64,000 nucleotides of DNA from Flavobacterium sp. JAS (GTDB lineage Bacteria; Bacteroidota; Bacteroidia; Flavobacteriales; Flavobacteriaceae). Numbering within the stretch: position 1 is the first letter of the stretch; the number at the start of each line of letters is the position of its first letter. The DNA lies in contig NZ_JAJMOX010000004.1 of NCBI RefSeq assembly GCF_020991455.1, positions 372,001 through 436,000 of the forward strand. The letters run 5' to 3'. The translations under genes were made by a program, and so were the position numbers. The notes beneath the pieces are model-generated. The model was given only the letters and a program-made list of their open reading frames with translations, was not told where the DNA came from and did not search any database. This document shows positions 17,760-26,399 of the stretch, piece by piece.

Positions 17760-18305
17760 TTAGTTAGCATTATTAAGTTGAGCGTTTTTCATTGCCACGT
17801 CAAGAGGCATCACTAATCTGTCTTTTCCAAAAATGAAATCTTCTCTTTCATAGCTAGAAGGAACCAAAACTTTTGATGTCGTCAAATAAATTGCATCTTT
17901 CGGGCAAGCTTCTTCACATAAACCACAGAAAATACAACGCAACATATTGATTTCATATATCGAAGCATATTTTTCTTCTCTATATAAATGTTTTTCGTCT
18001 GCTTTACGTTCTGCAGCTTTCATCGTGATTGCTTCAGCAGGACATGATAAAGCACATAATCCACAAGCTGTACAGTTTTCACGACCTTGCTCATCGCGTT
18101 TCAACTGATGTTGACCACGATAAACCGGACTCATTTCACGCACTTGTTCAGGGTAGTGAATCGTCACTTTTTTTCTGAATAAGTGTTTAAGAGTGATAAG
18201 CAATCCTTTCACAATCGCCACAAGATACAATCGTTCCCAAAAAGTCATCTCTTTATTAGAGACCATCTTTTTTCTACCCGATAATGATATAGTTTCTATT
18301 GACAT
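17760..18305 (-). CDS. nuoI: NADH-quinone oxidoreductase subunit I (2x 4Fe-4S)
   Basis: 181 residues, peripheral-arm ferredoxin-like subunit. Two complete 4Fe-4S motifs: C78-C81-C84-C88 (CTACGLCALSCP) and C124-C127-C130-C134 (CIFCGLCEEACP), the N6a/N6b clusters. It is separated from nuoH by a 158-bp spacer holding a hairpin repeat. Confidence 0.96.
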   Translation of the reverse strand: MSIETISLSGRKKMVSNKEMTFWERLYLVAIVKGLLITLKHLFRKKVTIHYPEQVREMSPVYRGQHQLKRDEQGRENCTACGLCALSCPAEAITMKAAERKADEKHLYREEKYASIYEINMLRCIFCGLCEEACPKDAIYLTTSKVLVPSSYEREDFIFGKDRLVMPLDVAMKNAQLNNAN

Positions 18306-18379
18306 TTTTTAATGTATGATTTACGATTCGCAATTTGACGGTAAAATCAAATCCAAAATCTATTTTATTTTTTATTTGT

Positions 18380-18449
18380 AGCTAATCCTGCTATCCGCTA
18401 TATCTTTTATCTGCCACGGCAGATAAAAGGAGCCGCTTCTATCAGGGCT
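18380..18449 (+). repeat. Modular hairpin repeat, copy B, inside the nuo operon (nuoH-nuoI spacer)
   Basis: Same outer frame as copies A and C (AGCTAATCCTGCTATCCG at the left, CTTCTATCAGGGCT at the right). The centre is a different, perfect 12-bp hairpin CTTTTATCTGCC / GGCAGATAAAAG with a 2-nt loop (18404-18429). Transcribed as part of the nuo mRNA, where it could modulate or protect the transcript. Confidence 0.85.
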
Positions 18450-18463
18450 AGGCATTACGGTTC

Positions 18464-19519
18464 TTACAATCCTAAAGCTGCTGCGATATCGTGTCTTAAA
18501 ATAACAGCTCCGGTAATCATGATATTAATGATCGAAAGTGGAATTAAAATTCTCCAACCTAAATTCATTAATTGGTCATATCTAAATCTTGGAATTGTCC
18601 AGCGTACCCACATATAGAAAAATATGAAGAAACATAATTTTGCAAACAATGCTGCAATTCCTAATAGATTAGCAATATTTACTCCTGCATGTTCTACCAT
18701 CCAGCTCATTCCAGGGTAGTTATATCCTCCAAAGAATAAAACAGAAATAATAGTAGCCGAGATAAACATACTTGCATATTCAGCAAATAAATAGAATCCC
18801 ATTTTCATGGATGAATATTCTGTATGGTAACCTCCAATTAATTCAGATTCACATTCTGCTAAATCGAAAGGAGTTCTGTTTGTTTCTGCAAAAGAACAAA
18901 TCAGGAAAATCAAGAAAGATAAAGGTTGGTAAAATACATTCCAGTTCATTTCTTCTTGTTGGTGAGAGATTTCTCTTAAACTTAAAGTTCCGGTCATCAT
19001 CAACAATGCAATCATTGATAATCCCATTGCAACTTCATAAGAAACCATTTGCGAAGCTGCACGAACAGCTCCCATCAAAGAGAATTTATTGTTAGAAGCC
19101 CATCCACCAATCATGATGCCATAAACTCCAATAGAAAGTACTCCAAAGATGTATAGAATACCAATATTAATATCGGTTGCTTGTAAAAGAACATCACGAC
19201 CAAAAATATGTAATTTGTCTCCCCAAGGAATTACTGCACTTGTCATTAAAGCTGTACTCATGGCAATTGCCGGTCCTACAACGAATAGGAATTTGTTAGG
19301 CGTATTTGGGAAAAATTCTTCTTTTGAGAATAATTTCATACCATCAGCAAGAGGTTGTAATAATCCTCCCCATCCAGCGCGGTTTGGTCCTACACGATCC
19401 TGAAGGTAAGCCGCAACTTTACGTTCAGCCCAAGTAGAATACATTGCCATAATCATTGTTATAGCGAAAACCACAACAATCACAACACTTTTTTCTATAA
19501 TAAATGTACCATCTACCAT
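18464..19519 (-). CDS. nuoH: NADH-quinone oxidoreductase subunit H
   Basis: 351 residues, about eight helices; forms the quinone-binding junction of complex I. Landmarks: AERKVAAYLQDRVGPNRAGW (31-50), the loop LAECESELIGGYHTEYSSMK lined with conserved Glu, and MWVRWTIPRFRYDQLM near the end. Two bp after nuoG. Confidence 0.96.
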   Translation of the reverse strand: MVDGTFIIEKSVVIVVVFAITMIMAMYSTWAERKVAAYLQDRVGPNRAGWGGLLQPLADGMKLFSKEEFFPNTPNKFLFVVGPAIAMSTALMTSAVIPWGDKLHIFGRDVLLQATDINIGILYIFGVLSIGVYGIMIGGWASNNKFSLMGAVRAASQMVSYEVAMGLSMIALLMMTGTLSLREISHQQEEMNWNVFYQPLSFLIFLICSFAETNRTPFDLAECESELIGGYHTEYSSMKMGFYLFAEYASMFISATIISVLFFGGYNYPGMSWMVEHAGVNIANLLGIAALFAKLCFFIFFYMWVRWTIPRFRYDQLMNLGWRILIPLSIINIMITGAVILRHDIAAALGL

Positions 19520-19521
19520 CG

Positions 19522-20553
19522 TTATGAATTTTTGTTGTTAGTGTTTAATGGAATTTCTGCCATACTAATTTTTTTACGGTCGATATCTCTACCCATAAGG
19601 ATTGTTTTTTCGGTATCGATTTCTACTTTCTCTAATTTCTGAGTGTAGTTATTTTGATTGATAACAGAATCTTTTTCAAATTCTCTTGGTCCTTCGATAA
19701 CCCAGTCAGTTACATTTTTGTGTTCAAAACGGCAAGAGTTACAGATGAATTCTTCTACTTCATGGTACTCATCTTTACGACCAGTTACACGTTGAATTTC
19801 TCCTCCAAACATCCAAACTGTAGTTTTCCCACAACATCCGGGAGTTGTACACTCTCTGTGTGCGTTATAAGGTTTGTTGAACCAAACTCTTGATTTGAAA
19901 CGGAAAGTTTTATCAGTCAATGCTCCAACTGGGCAAACATCGATCATATTTCCTGAGAATTCATTGTCGATAGCTTTTGAGATTCCGGTTGAAATATTAG
20001 CGTGATCTCCACGATCTAATACTCCGTGAACTCTGTTGTCTGTCAATTGATCTGCAACTTGTACACATCTCTGACATAAGATACAACGGTTCATATGTAG
20101 TTGAATATTTGGACCAATATCTTCTGGTTCAAATGTTCTTTTTTCTTCAATAAAACGTGTTTTTGGATTTCCGTGCTCGAAACTTAAGTTTTGAAGATCA
20201 CATTCTCCAGCCTGATCACAAATAGGGCAATCTAACGGGTGATTGATCAATAAAAATTCTGTTACAGATTTACGAGCTTCTGTTACACGATCAGAAGATT
20301 TGCTGTTTACTTCCATTCCGTCCATACATCCCGTTACACAAGATGCCATCAATTTTGGCATTGGTCTAGGGTCAGCTTCGCTTCCTTTAGAAACTTCAAC
20401 TAAACAACAACGACATTTACCGCCGCTGCCTTTTAATTTTGAGTAATAGCACATGGCTGGCGGCACCAAATCTCCACCAATCATACGTGCAGCCTGCAGG
20501 ATCGTTGTTCCTGGCTCTACGTCTATACTTTGACCGTCTATGGTTACTTTCAT
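19522..20553 (-). CDS. nuoG: NADH-quinone oxidoreductase subunit G, short form without molybdopterin domain
   Basis: 343 residues against about 900 in E. coli. Present: the 2Fe-2S domain (C35, C47, C50, C72), the His-ligated 4Fe-4S motif H105-C109-C112-C118, the next 4Fe-4S motif C157-C160-C163 with C207, and a further Cys group at 235, 240/241, 271 and 274. The reading frame then ends; the whole molybdopterin-like domain is absent. Neighbours are intact and spacing to nuoH is 2 bp, so this is a compact natural form, not decay. It carries electrons from NuoF towards NuoI. Confidence 0.92.
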   Translation of the reverse strand: MKVTIDGQSIDVEPGTTILQAARMIGGDLVPPAMCYYSKLKGSGGKCRCCLVEVSKGSEADPRPMPKLMASCVTGCMDGMEVNSKSSDRVTEARKSVTEFLLINHPLDCPICDQAGECDLQNLSFEHGNPKTRFIEEKRTFEPEDIGPNIQLHMNRCILCQRCVQVADQLTDNRVHGVLDRGDHANISTGISKAIDNEFSGNMIDVCPVGALTDKTFRFKSRVWFNKPYNAHRECTTPGCCGKTTVWMFGGEIQRVTGRKDEYHEVEEFICNSCRFEHKNVTDWVIEGPREFEKDSVINQNNYTQKLEKVEIDTEKTILMGRDIDRKKISMAEIPLNTNNKNS

Positions 20554-20648
20554 CTCTTATTGATTTGAATGTTGAAAGTCGGAATATTGAAAAGAATTGC
20601 TGTCCTTTTTGATATTATTAACTTTATAACTTTCTGCTTTATATTTCT

Positions 20649-22019
20649 TTATACGATTACTTTACCGCCTACTAAATGTTTCACTTGCGAGAAAGGTTCA
20701 GCAACAAAGTGATCTCTGTTTTTTATTTTTTCAGGGAAACGAACGTGATATTCAAACTCATCTCTAAAGTGACGAATTGCTGCTGCTACTGGCCAAGAAG
20801 CTGCGTCGCCAAGTGGGCAAATTGTGTTACCCTCGATTTTGCTTTGAATACTCCATAACAATTCGATATCCTCTTCACGGCCTTGACCGTTTTCGATTCT
20901 CCATAATATTTTTTCTAACCATCCTGTTCCTTCACGGCAAGGCGTACATTGTCCGCAAGATTCGTGGTGGTAAAAACGTGCAAAATTCCAAGTGTTTCTT
21001 ACCACACAAGCGGTGTCGTTATAAACAATAAATCCTCCTGAACCTAACATCGATCCGGTAGCAAAACCACCATCACTTAAAGATTCGTAAGTCATTAAAC
21101 GATCTTCACCATTTGCTGTTTTGAAAATTAATTCGGCAGGTAAAATTGGCACTGAAGACCCTCCAGGAACAAACGCTTTTAAAGGTCTGCTAGAAGACAT
21201 TCCGCCTAAGTATTCATCAGAATTCATGAATTCATCAACACTTAATCCTAATTCAATTTCATAAACTCCCGGGTTTTTAATATGCCCTGAAGCAGAAATT
21301 AATTTAGTTCCGGTTGAACGACCAATTCCGATTTTTGCATAATCATCACCAGAGTTGTTGATGATCCAAGGCACAGTTGCAATAGTTTCAACATTGTTTA
21401 CCACTGTTGGATTTGCCCAAAGTCCAGAAACCGCTGGGAAAGGTGGTTTAATACGAGGATTTCCTCTTTTACCTTCCAGTGATTCGATAAGTGCAGTTTC
21501 TTCACCACAAATATAAGCTCCGGCTCCACAGTGAACATAAAGTTCTAAATCGTAACCTGTTCCTAATATATTTTTTCCTAACCAACCGGCAGCTTTAGCT
21601 TCGGCGATTGCTCTTTCTAATATTTTATAAACCCACATATATTCTCCACGAATGTAGATATATGATAGGTTAGCACCCAAGGCAAAACTTGAAGTAATCA
21701 TTCCTTCGATCAATAAGTGAGGAATAAATTCCATCAAATAACGATCTTTAAATGTACCTGGTTCAGACTCGTCGGCGTTGCAAACTAAATGTCTTGGTTT
21801 TCCTGATTTTTTGTCAATAAAACTCCATTTCATTCCGGCAGGGAAACCTGCACCACCACGACCACGAAGTCCTGATTTTTTTACTTCTTCAACAACTTCG
21901 TCTGGCGTAAGTGTTTTCAAAGCTTTTTCTACAGAAGCATAACCACCATTTTGGCGATATACTTCGTAGGTTTTAATACCTGGAACATTGATTTTATCTA
22001 ATAATATTTTCTGTGACAT
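20649..22019 (-). CDS. nuoF: NADH-quinone oxidoreductase subunit F (NADH/FMN binding)
   Basis: 456 residues; the NADH-oxidising flavoprotein. FMN/NADH-binding GRGGAGFPAG (53-62) and ESEPGTFKDRY (85-93 region), an SLBB domain, and the 4Fe-4S site C355-C358-C361 with C401 (CGQCTPCREG; NTICPLGD). Starts 1 bp after nuoE ends; a 95-bp AT-rich spacer follows before nuoG. Confidence 0.96.
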   Translation of the reverse strand: MSQKILLDKINVPGIKTYEVYRQNGGYASVEKALKTLTPDEVVEEVKKSGLRGRGGAGFPAGMKWSFIDKKSGKPRHLVCNADESEPGTFKDRYLMEFIPHLLIEGMITSSFALGANLSYIYIRGEYMWVYKILERAIAEAKAAGWLGKNILGTGYDLELYVHCGAGAYICGEETALIESLEGKRGNPRIKPPFPAVSGLWANPTVVNNVETIATVPWIINNSGDDYAKIGIGRSTGTKLISASGHIKNPGVYEIELGLSVDEFMNSDEYLGGMSSSRPLKAFVPGGSSVPILPAELIFKTANGEDRLMTYESLSDGGFATGSMLGSGGFIVYNDTACVVRNTWNFARFYHHESCGQCTPCREGTGWLEKILWRIENGQGREEDIELLWSIQSKIEGNTICPLGDAASWPVAAAIRHFRDEFEYHVRFPEKIKNRDHFVAEPFSQVKHLVGGKVIV

Positions 22020-22020
22020 A

Positions 22021-22551
22021 TTATTTATCGTGTAATATTATTTTATCATCTCTACAATCAGCAATTAACTGATCGATTTTTTCTTCTGTCAATTTTTCTT
22101 TGTAGAAATCTCCCAACTGCATCATCGGAGCATATCCGCAAGCACCTAAACATTCTACACCAGCAATGGTAAACATTCCGTCTGGAGTTGTTTCTCCCAT
22201 TTTAATGCCTAATTTTTCAGAAGTATAATCCATTAAATTTTCAGCACCATTTAAACAACAACAAGAAGTTTGGCAGAATTCGAACATGTATTTTCCAATT
22301 GGTTTTTGGTTGTACATGGTATAAAAAGTAACCACTTCGTAAACTTCAATTGGTTTGATGTGCAAAATTTCAGCAACTTTATCCTGCAACTCAGTACTTA
22401 ACCAGTTGTCGTGAGCATCTTGCACTTCGTGCAAAACAGGTAACAAAGCTGATTTTCTTTTGTCCTCAGGATAATGACTGATTAATTCATTGATGCGAGC
22501 CATCAATGCTTCAGTCATGTTTATTTCTTGTTTGTAATGTTTTCTTTCCAT
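22021..22551 (-). CDS. nuoE: NADH-quinone oxidoreductase subunit E (2Fe-2S)
   Basis: 176 residues, thioredoxin-like 2Fe-2S subunit. Ligands C93 and C98 in EFCQTSCCC, and C134 and C138 in VECLGACGYAP, the N1a cluster. Met12 is an alternative start. The 142-bp spacer upstream (towards nuoD) holds A/T-rich repeats. Confidence 0.95.
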   Translation of the reverse strand: MERKHYKQEINMTEALMARINELISHYPEDKRKSALLPVLHEVQDAHDNWLSTELQDKVAEILHIKPIEVYEVVTFYTMYNQKPIGKYMFEFCQTSCCCLNGAENLMDYTSEKLGIKMGETTPDGMFTIAGVECLGACGYAPMMQLGDFYKEKLTEEKIDQLIADCRDDKIILHDK

Positions 22552-22564
22552 TCTTAATTTTAGA

Positions 22565-22652
22565 TTTTAGATTTCTGATTTTAGATTTTTCAATCTGCAA
22601 CCTATAATCTACATTCTGCAATCTTTTAATTTTAGATTTCTGATTTTAGATT
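22565..22652. repeat. Two copies of a 23-bp A/T repeat in the nuoD-nuoE spacer
   Basis: TTTTAGATTTCTGATTTTAG plus ATT occurs at 22565-22587 and 22630-22652, and again at 25034-25056. Inverted fragments (AAAATCTAAAATC) end both spacers, so each spacer can fold back on itself. Identical over all 23 bases. Confidence 0.85.
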
Positions 22653-22693
22653 GTTTTTAATCTACATTCTAAAATCTAAAATCGACAATATTT

Positions 22694-23932
22694 TTAGGCG
22701 TCTAATTCTCCAGCAATAACATTTAAACTTGATAGGATAACAATTGCATCAGATAATAAAGAACCTTTAATCATTTCAGGATATGCCTGATAATAAATGA
22801 AACAAGGTCTTCTGAAATGTAATCTGTATGGAGTTCTGCTTCCGTCTGTAACTAAATAAAATCCTAGTTCTCCATTTCCTCCTTCAACTGGGTGGTAAAT
22901 TTCTGCAACTGGTACAGGAACTTCTCCCATTACGATCTTAAAATGGTAAATTAAAGATTCCATAGAAGTGTAAACATCTTCTTTTGGAGGAAGGTAGTAA
23001 TCCGGAACTTCAGCATGGTATTCGTTTCCGGCCGGCATTTTAGCCAAAGCCTGACGAATAATGCTTAAACTTTCCCAAACTTCAGCATTACGAACACAGA
23101 AACGATCGTAAGTGTCACCTGATTTTCCAACAGGAACAACAAAATCGAAATCTTCGTAAGATGAATAGGGTTGTGCAACACGAACGTCATAATCAACTCC
23201 GGCAGCACGTAAGTTTGGACCTGTAAATCCGTATGCCATTGCTTGTTCTGCTGAGATTGCACCTACGTCTACAGTTCTATCAAGGAAAATTCTGTTTCTT
23301 TCAAATAAGTTTACAAATTCTTGCCAAGCGGCAGGAAAATCTTGTAAAAACACATCTAATTTGCGGAATGCTTCTGGTGACCAATCTCTTTCGAAACCAC
23401 CAATTCTTCCCATATTTGTTGTTAAACGAGCACCACAAATTTCTTCGTAGATCTCGTAAACTTTTTCTCTAAATTGAAAAACGTATAAGAAACCAGTATA
23501 TGCACCAGTATCTACACCTAGAATCGAGTTACAGATTAAGTGGTCTGTAATACGAGCCAATTCCATTACGATTACTCTTAAATACTGTGCTCTTTTAGGA
23601 ACTTCAATATTTAATAATTTTTCTAAAGTCATCCACCATCCCATATTATTAATAGGAGAGGAGCAATAGTTCATACGGTCAGTAAGAGGAGTAATTTGAT
23701 AAAAAGGACGATTTTCGGCGATTTTTTCGAAAGCTCTGTGGATATAACCAATAGTTGGTTCAGCCTCAAGAATTCTTTCACCATCCATCAACAGGATATT
23801 TTGAAAAATACCGTGAGTCGCCGGGTGCGTAGGACCTAAATTTAGCACTGAAAGTTCACTTCCGTCTTCGTTTAGTTTATCCTTAATTATTTTAGCATAT
23901 CGATGCTCTGGTGGTAATAATAGTTCTGACAT
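22694..23932 (-). CDS. nuoD: NADH-quinone oxidoreductase subunit D (49 kDa)
   Basis: 412 residues, hydrogenase-like large subunit lining the quinone site. Landmarks: LGPTHPATHGIFQN near the N-terminus (quinone-binding His), EPTIGYIHRAFEKIAE and the C-terminal stretch SDAIVILSSLNVIAGELDA. Separate from nuoC, unlike E. coli where the two are fused. Confidence 0.96.
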   Translation of the reverse strand: MSELLLPPEHRYAKIIKDKLNEDGSELSVLNLGPTHPATHGIFQNILLMDGERILEAEPTIGYIHRAFEKIAENRPFYQITPLTDRMNYCSSPINNMGWWMTLEKLLNIEVPKRAQYLRVIVMELARITDHLICNSILGVDTGAYTGFLYVFQFREKVYEIYEEICGARLTTNMGRIGGFERDWSPEAFRKLDVFLQDFPAAWQEFVNLFERNRIFLDRTVDVGAISAEQAMAYGFTGPNLRAAGVDYDVRVAQPYSSYEDFDFVVPVGKSGDTYDRFCVRNAEVWESLSIIRQALAKMPAGNEYHAEVPDYYLPPKEDVYTSMESLIYHFKIVMGEVPVPVAEIYHPVEGGNGELGFYLVTDGSRTPYRLHFRRPCFIYYQAYPEMIKGSLLSDAIVILSSLNVIAGELDA

Positions 23933-23957
23933 TTTATAATGTTGAATTATTTATTTT

Positions 23958-24479
23958 TTAGCAATTTGTTGTTGTTCTTCCAAAGAATCTGTCGTCTTTA
24001 TCTGTTCTTCCGCTGTCTTCCATTGGGAATTCTTTTCGCATCGGGAAAGATATCATTTCGTCCATATTCAAAATACGTTTCAATTGTGGATGTCCAATAA
24101 AGTTAATCCCGTAGAAATCGTACGTTTCTCTTTCCATCCAATTTGAACTTAAGAAAATGTTTGAAATGGTTTTGATCTCTGGTTTTTCACCGTTTAAGAA
24201 TACTTTGATTCTAATACGTTTGTTTTCGTACCAGTTGTGTAAATGGTATACGATTGCAAACTGACGCTCTGTTTCGTTGTCCGGATAATGAACACCGCAT
24301 AAATCGGTTAAAAAGTGGAAACGTAAATCAGAATCGTTTTTCAAAAAAAGAATCAGGGCTGTGATTTTGTCAGCAGAAGTTTCTAGTGAAAAAATATCTC
24401 TTTCTTGTTGAAAGTTAAAAACACTTGTGTCAAATGTTTCTGTAAGTTTATCTTGAATCAGGGTATTTTCTAAAGCCAT
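23958..24479 (-). CDS. nuoC: NADH-quinone oxidoreductase subunit C (30 kDa)
   Basis: 173 residues. The 30-kDa signature is ERETYDFYGINFIGHPQLKR followed by FPMRKEFPMED. One bp after nuoB and 25 bp before nuoD. Structural role in the peripheral arm. Confidence 0.95.
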   Translation of the reverse strand: MALENTLIQDKLTETFDTSVFNFQQERDIFSLETSADKITALILFLKNDSDLRFHFLTDLCGVHYPDNETERQFAIVYHLHNWYENKRIRIKVFLNGEKPEIKTISNIFLSSNWMERETYDFYGINFIGHPQLKRILNMDEMISFPMRKEFPMEDSGRTDKDDRFFGRTTTNC

Positions 24480-24480
24480 C

Positions 24481-25029
24481 TTATGAAATATTATATGAAG
24501 CTAGTAATTCTTGGTATTCTGGAGAGCTTCTGCGTCTAACAGATTCGCTTCTTACCAATTCTTGAAGTTTCATTACTCCATCAACAATTTGCTCTGGTCT
24601 TGGCGGACATCCCGGAACGTAAACGTCAACCGGAATTACTTTGTCAATTCCTTGTAAAACTGAATAAGTATCGAAGATTCCACCTGATGAAGCACAGGCT
24701 CCAACTGCAATTACCCAGCGAGGTTCAGACATTTGTTCGTAAACTTGTCTTAAAATAGGTGCCATTTTTTTAGAAATAGTTCCCATTACCATCAACATAT
24801 CTGCCTGACGAGGAGAGAAACTCACACGCTCAGAACCAAATCGTGCTAAATCGTAATGTGACGCCATTGTAGCCATGAATTCGATACCACAGCATGAAGT
24901 TGCAAAAGGTAATGGCCATAATGAATTGGCTCTTGCTAAACCTACAACATCATTTAGTTTTGTAGCGAAGAAACCTTCTCCTACAACTCCTTCCGGCGGC
25001 GCAACCATATTTACATTTGAATCGCTCAT
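24481..25029 (-). CDS. nuoB: NADH-quinone oxidoreductase subunit B (PSST, 4Fe-4S N2)
   Basis: 182 residues. Cluster N2 ligands are all present: the tandem C46-C47 in TSCCGIEFM, C112 in GACASSGG and C141 in GCPPRPE. It passes electrons to quinone. Separated from nuoA by 177 bp of repeat-bearing sequence, the longest spacer in the operon. Confidence 0.96.
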   Translation of the reverse strand: MSDSNVNMVAPPEGVVGEGFFATKLNDVVGLARANSLWPLPFATSCCGIEFMATMASHYDLARFGSERVSFSPRQADMLMVMGTISKKMAPILRQVYEQMSEPRWVIAVGACASSGGIFDTYSVLQGIDKVIPVDVYVPGCPPRPEQIVDGVMKLQELVRSESVRRRSSPEYQELLASYNIS

Positions 25030-25033
25030 TTTA

Positions 25034-25056
25034 TTTTAGATTTCTGATTTTAGATT
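25034..25056. repeat. Third copy of the 23-bp A/T repeat, in the nuoA-nuoB spacer
   Basis: Exact copy of the two units between nuoD and nuoE, 5 bp upstream of the nuoB start on the transcript. The other end of the spacer (25187-25203) carries the inverted form AAAATCTAAAATC. Confidence 0.85.
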
Positions 25057-25206
25057 TTAGATTTGGGAAATCGTAAAAGTTAAAATCAATTTTTTTAATC
25101 AGTATATTAATTCGAAGAAATCAAATTTCAAATTGTGGTTTTATTTAAGCTCAGACATTAGCTAATTCTTAAATCTAAAAGTATCAATTTAAAATCTAAA
25201 ATCGTG

Positions 25207-25572
25207 TTATTCCCAGTCTAATGCTTTTTTCTTGATGATGTAGAAAAAGCCAACTAAAAGAAGTGACATAAATACGATCATCTTAAGCATTCCTTCAATT
25301 CCTAATTCTTTGAAGTTTACTGCCCATGGATAAAGGAAAATTACCTCTACGTCAAACAATACAAACAAAATAGCAACAAGGAAATATTTTACTGAAAAAG
25401 GGATACGTGCGTTACCAACAGATTCGACACCACACTCAAAGTTTTTATCTTTTACTTCAGAACTTCTTTTTGGTCCTAATTTTCCAGAAATAATGATTGT
25501 TCCTACCACAAATCCAATAGCTAAAATTGCTTGCATTAAAATAGGAATGTAACTGTATTGATCAGATTGCAT
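25207..25572 (-). CDS. nuoA: NADH-quinone oxidoreductase subunit A
   Basis: 121 residues from the ATG at 25570-25572, the usual length. An in-frame TTG 48 bp upstream is rejected because it lies upstream of the promoter -7 box. Three helices; landmarks FECGVESVGNARIPFSVKYF and the acidic helix FDVEVIFLYPW. First gene of the nuo operon. Confidence 0.94.
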   Translation of the reverse strand: MQSDQYSYIPILMQAILAIGFVVGTIIISGKLGPKRSSEVKDKNFECGVESVGNARIPFSVKYFLVAILFVLFDVEVIFLYPWAVNFKELGIEGMLKMIVFMSLLLVGFFYIIKKKALDWE

Positions 25573-25604
25573 AAACTTAGGTTTTTTACTTAAAGAATAA
25601 GCCA

Positions 25605-25635
25605 CAAAGATAACTTTCAACTCTGTAAATCACAA
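25605..25635 (-). promoter_or_regulatory. Promoter of the nuo operon
   Basis: On the minus strand TTG (25633-25635), 20-nt spacer, TATCTTTG (25605-25612), an exact match to the Bacteroidota TTG-N19-22-TAnnTTTG pattern, 32 nt before the nuoA ATG. Confidence 0.75.
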
Positions 25636-25741
25636 GCTAAAAAAGGATTTAAGTGTGTAACAAAAGGGTTAATATTTGTAATTTTTATTGATTATAAATA
25701 ACAACTTGTTATTTTAAGTTTTTTTTAAGATTTGAGCAAAA

Positions 25742-25774
25742 AAAAACGTTTCGAAATTAATCGAAACGTTTTCA
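25742..25774 (-). terminator. Terminator of the cold-shock gene
   Basis: Stem AAAACGTTTCGA / TCGAAACGTTTT, 41 bp past the csp stop on the minus strand, with a long T-run on that strand. Confidence 0.85.
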
Positions 25775-25815
25775 AAACCATTCAGAGGCAAAAAAAATAA
25801 ATTGCTATATTTTTC

Positions 25816-26010
25816 TTAGATTACTGCTACTTTAGCAGCAACTTTCCCTTTTCTTCCTTCTTCTTCTTCATAGCTTACACGGTCACCTTCGCGTAATTCT
25901 TCCGCGTTAATTCCTGAAGCGTGAACGAAGATATCTTTTCCTGTTTCTTCGTCTGTAATGAATCCATAACCTTTAGATTCATTGAAAAATTTTACTGTAC
26001 CTGTACGCAT
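25816..26010 (-). CDS. Cold-shock domain protein
   Basis: 64 residues, one cold-shock domain. RNP1 is KGYGFI (13-18), RNP2 is DIFVHAS (25-31). Binds single-stranded RNA or DNA and melts RNA structure in the cytosol. Monocistronic with its own promoter and terminator. Constitutive versus cold-induced use cannot be told from the sequence. Confidence 0.95.
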   Translation of the reverse strand: MRTGTVKFFNESKGYGFITDEETGKDIFVHASGINAEELREGDRVSYEEEEGRKGKVAAKVAVI

Positions 26011-26039
26011 TGTAATTGTAATAATAATTTATAATGAAG

Positions 26040-26072
26040 CAAATGTAATATATAAATTCATACAAAAGACAA
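26040..26072 (-). promoter_or_regulatory. Promoter of the cold-shock gene
   Basis: Minus strand TTG (26070-26072), 22-nt spacer, TACATTTG (26040-26047), an exact Bacteroidota-type match 29 nt before the ATG. Confidence 0.7.
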
Positions 26073-26341
26073 TAAGGTGTTAATTTTTTGTAAAAATTAT
26101 TGATTCACAGTGTTTTCGCTATTTATATTGCATCAATTTTGATATGCAGATACTTTATTTGAGAATCATCAATTGTCAAAATAAAAAGTTAAAAAAGTAG
26201 CTTATAGTTTACAAAAATTTTGTATATTATGCCAAACCCTTTCTGTAAATTTGAGTTTCTGTGAGAGAATACTTGTATTTATTGACTTCGCCTTTTTTAG
26301 TTAGTATTTTTTTAACACTCAGGCCGGAAGAAAATGCATAA

Positions 26342-26377
26342 AAAAACGGCAACTAAATCTTATTAGTTGCCGTTTTT
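26342..26377 (-). terminator. Terminator of aspS
   Basis: Stem AAAAACGGCAACTAA / TTAGTTGCCGTTTTT, 23 bp past the minus-strand stop codon. Confidence 0.9.
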
Positions 26378-26399
26378 ATGTTTTTAAATTTATAAGAAT

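Larger units (their letters stand above)
26011..26399. other. 389-bp intergenic region between csp and aspS
   Basis: Contains the csp promoter, a 15-nt palindrome TACAAAAATTTTGTA at 26210-26224 of unknown role and the aspS terminator. I see no convincing gene in the rest. Confidence 0.7.

Noticed and set aside
19522..20553. NuoG as a truncated pseudogene
   Set aside because: All Fe-S ligands and the operon spacing are intact, and short NuoG is the expected form in related bacteria.
22552..22693. Possible CRISPR-like array in the nuoD-nuoE spacer
   Set aside because: Only two repeat units, very A/T-rich, spacer-like parts are themselves repeat-derived, and no cas genes are in the window.
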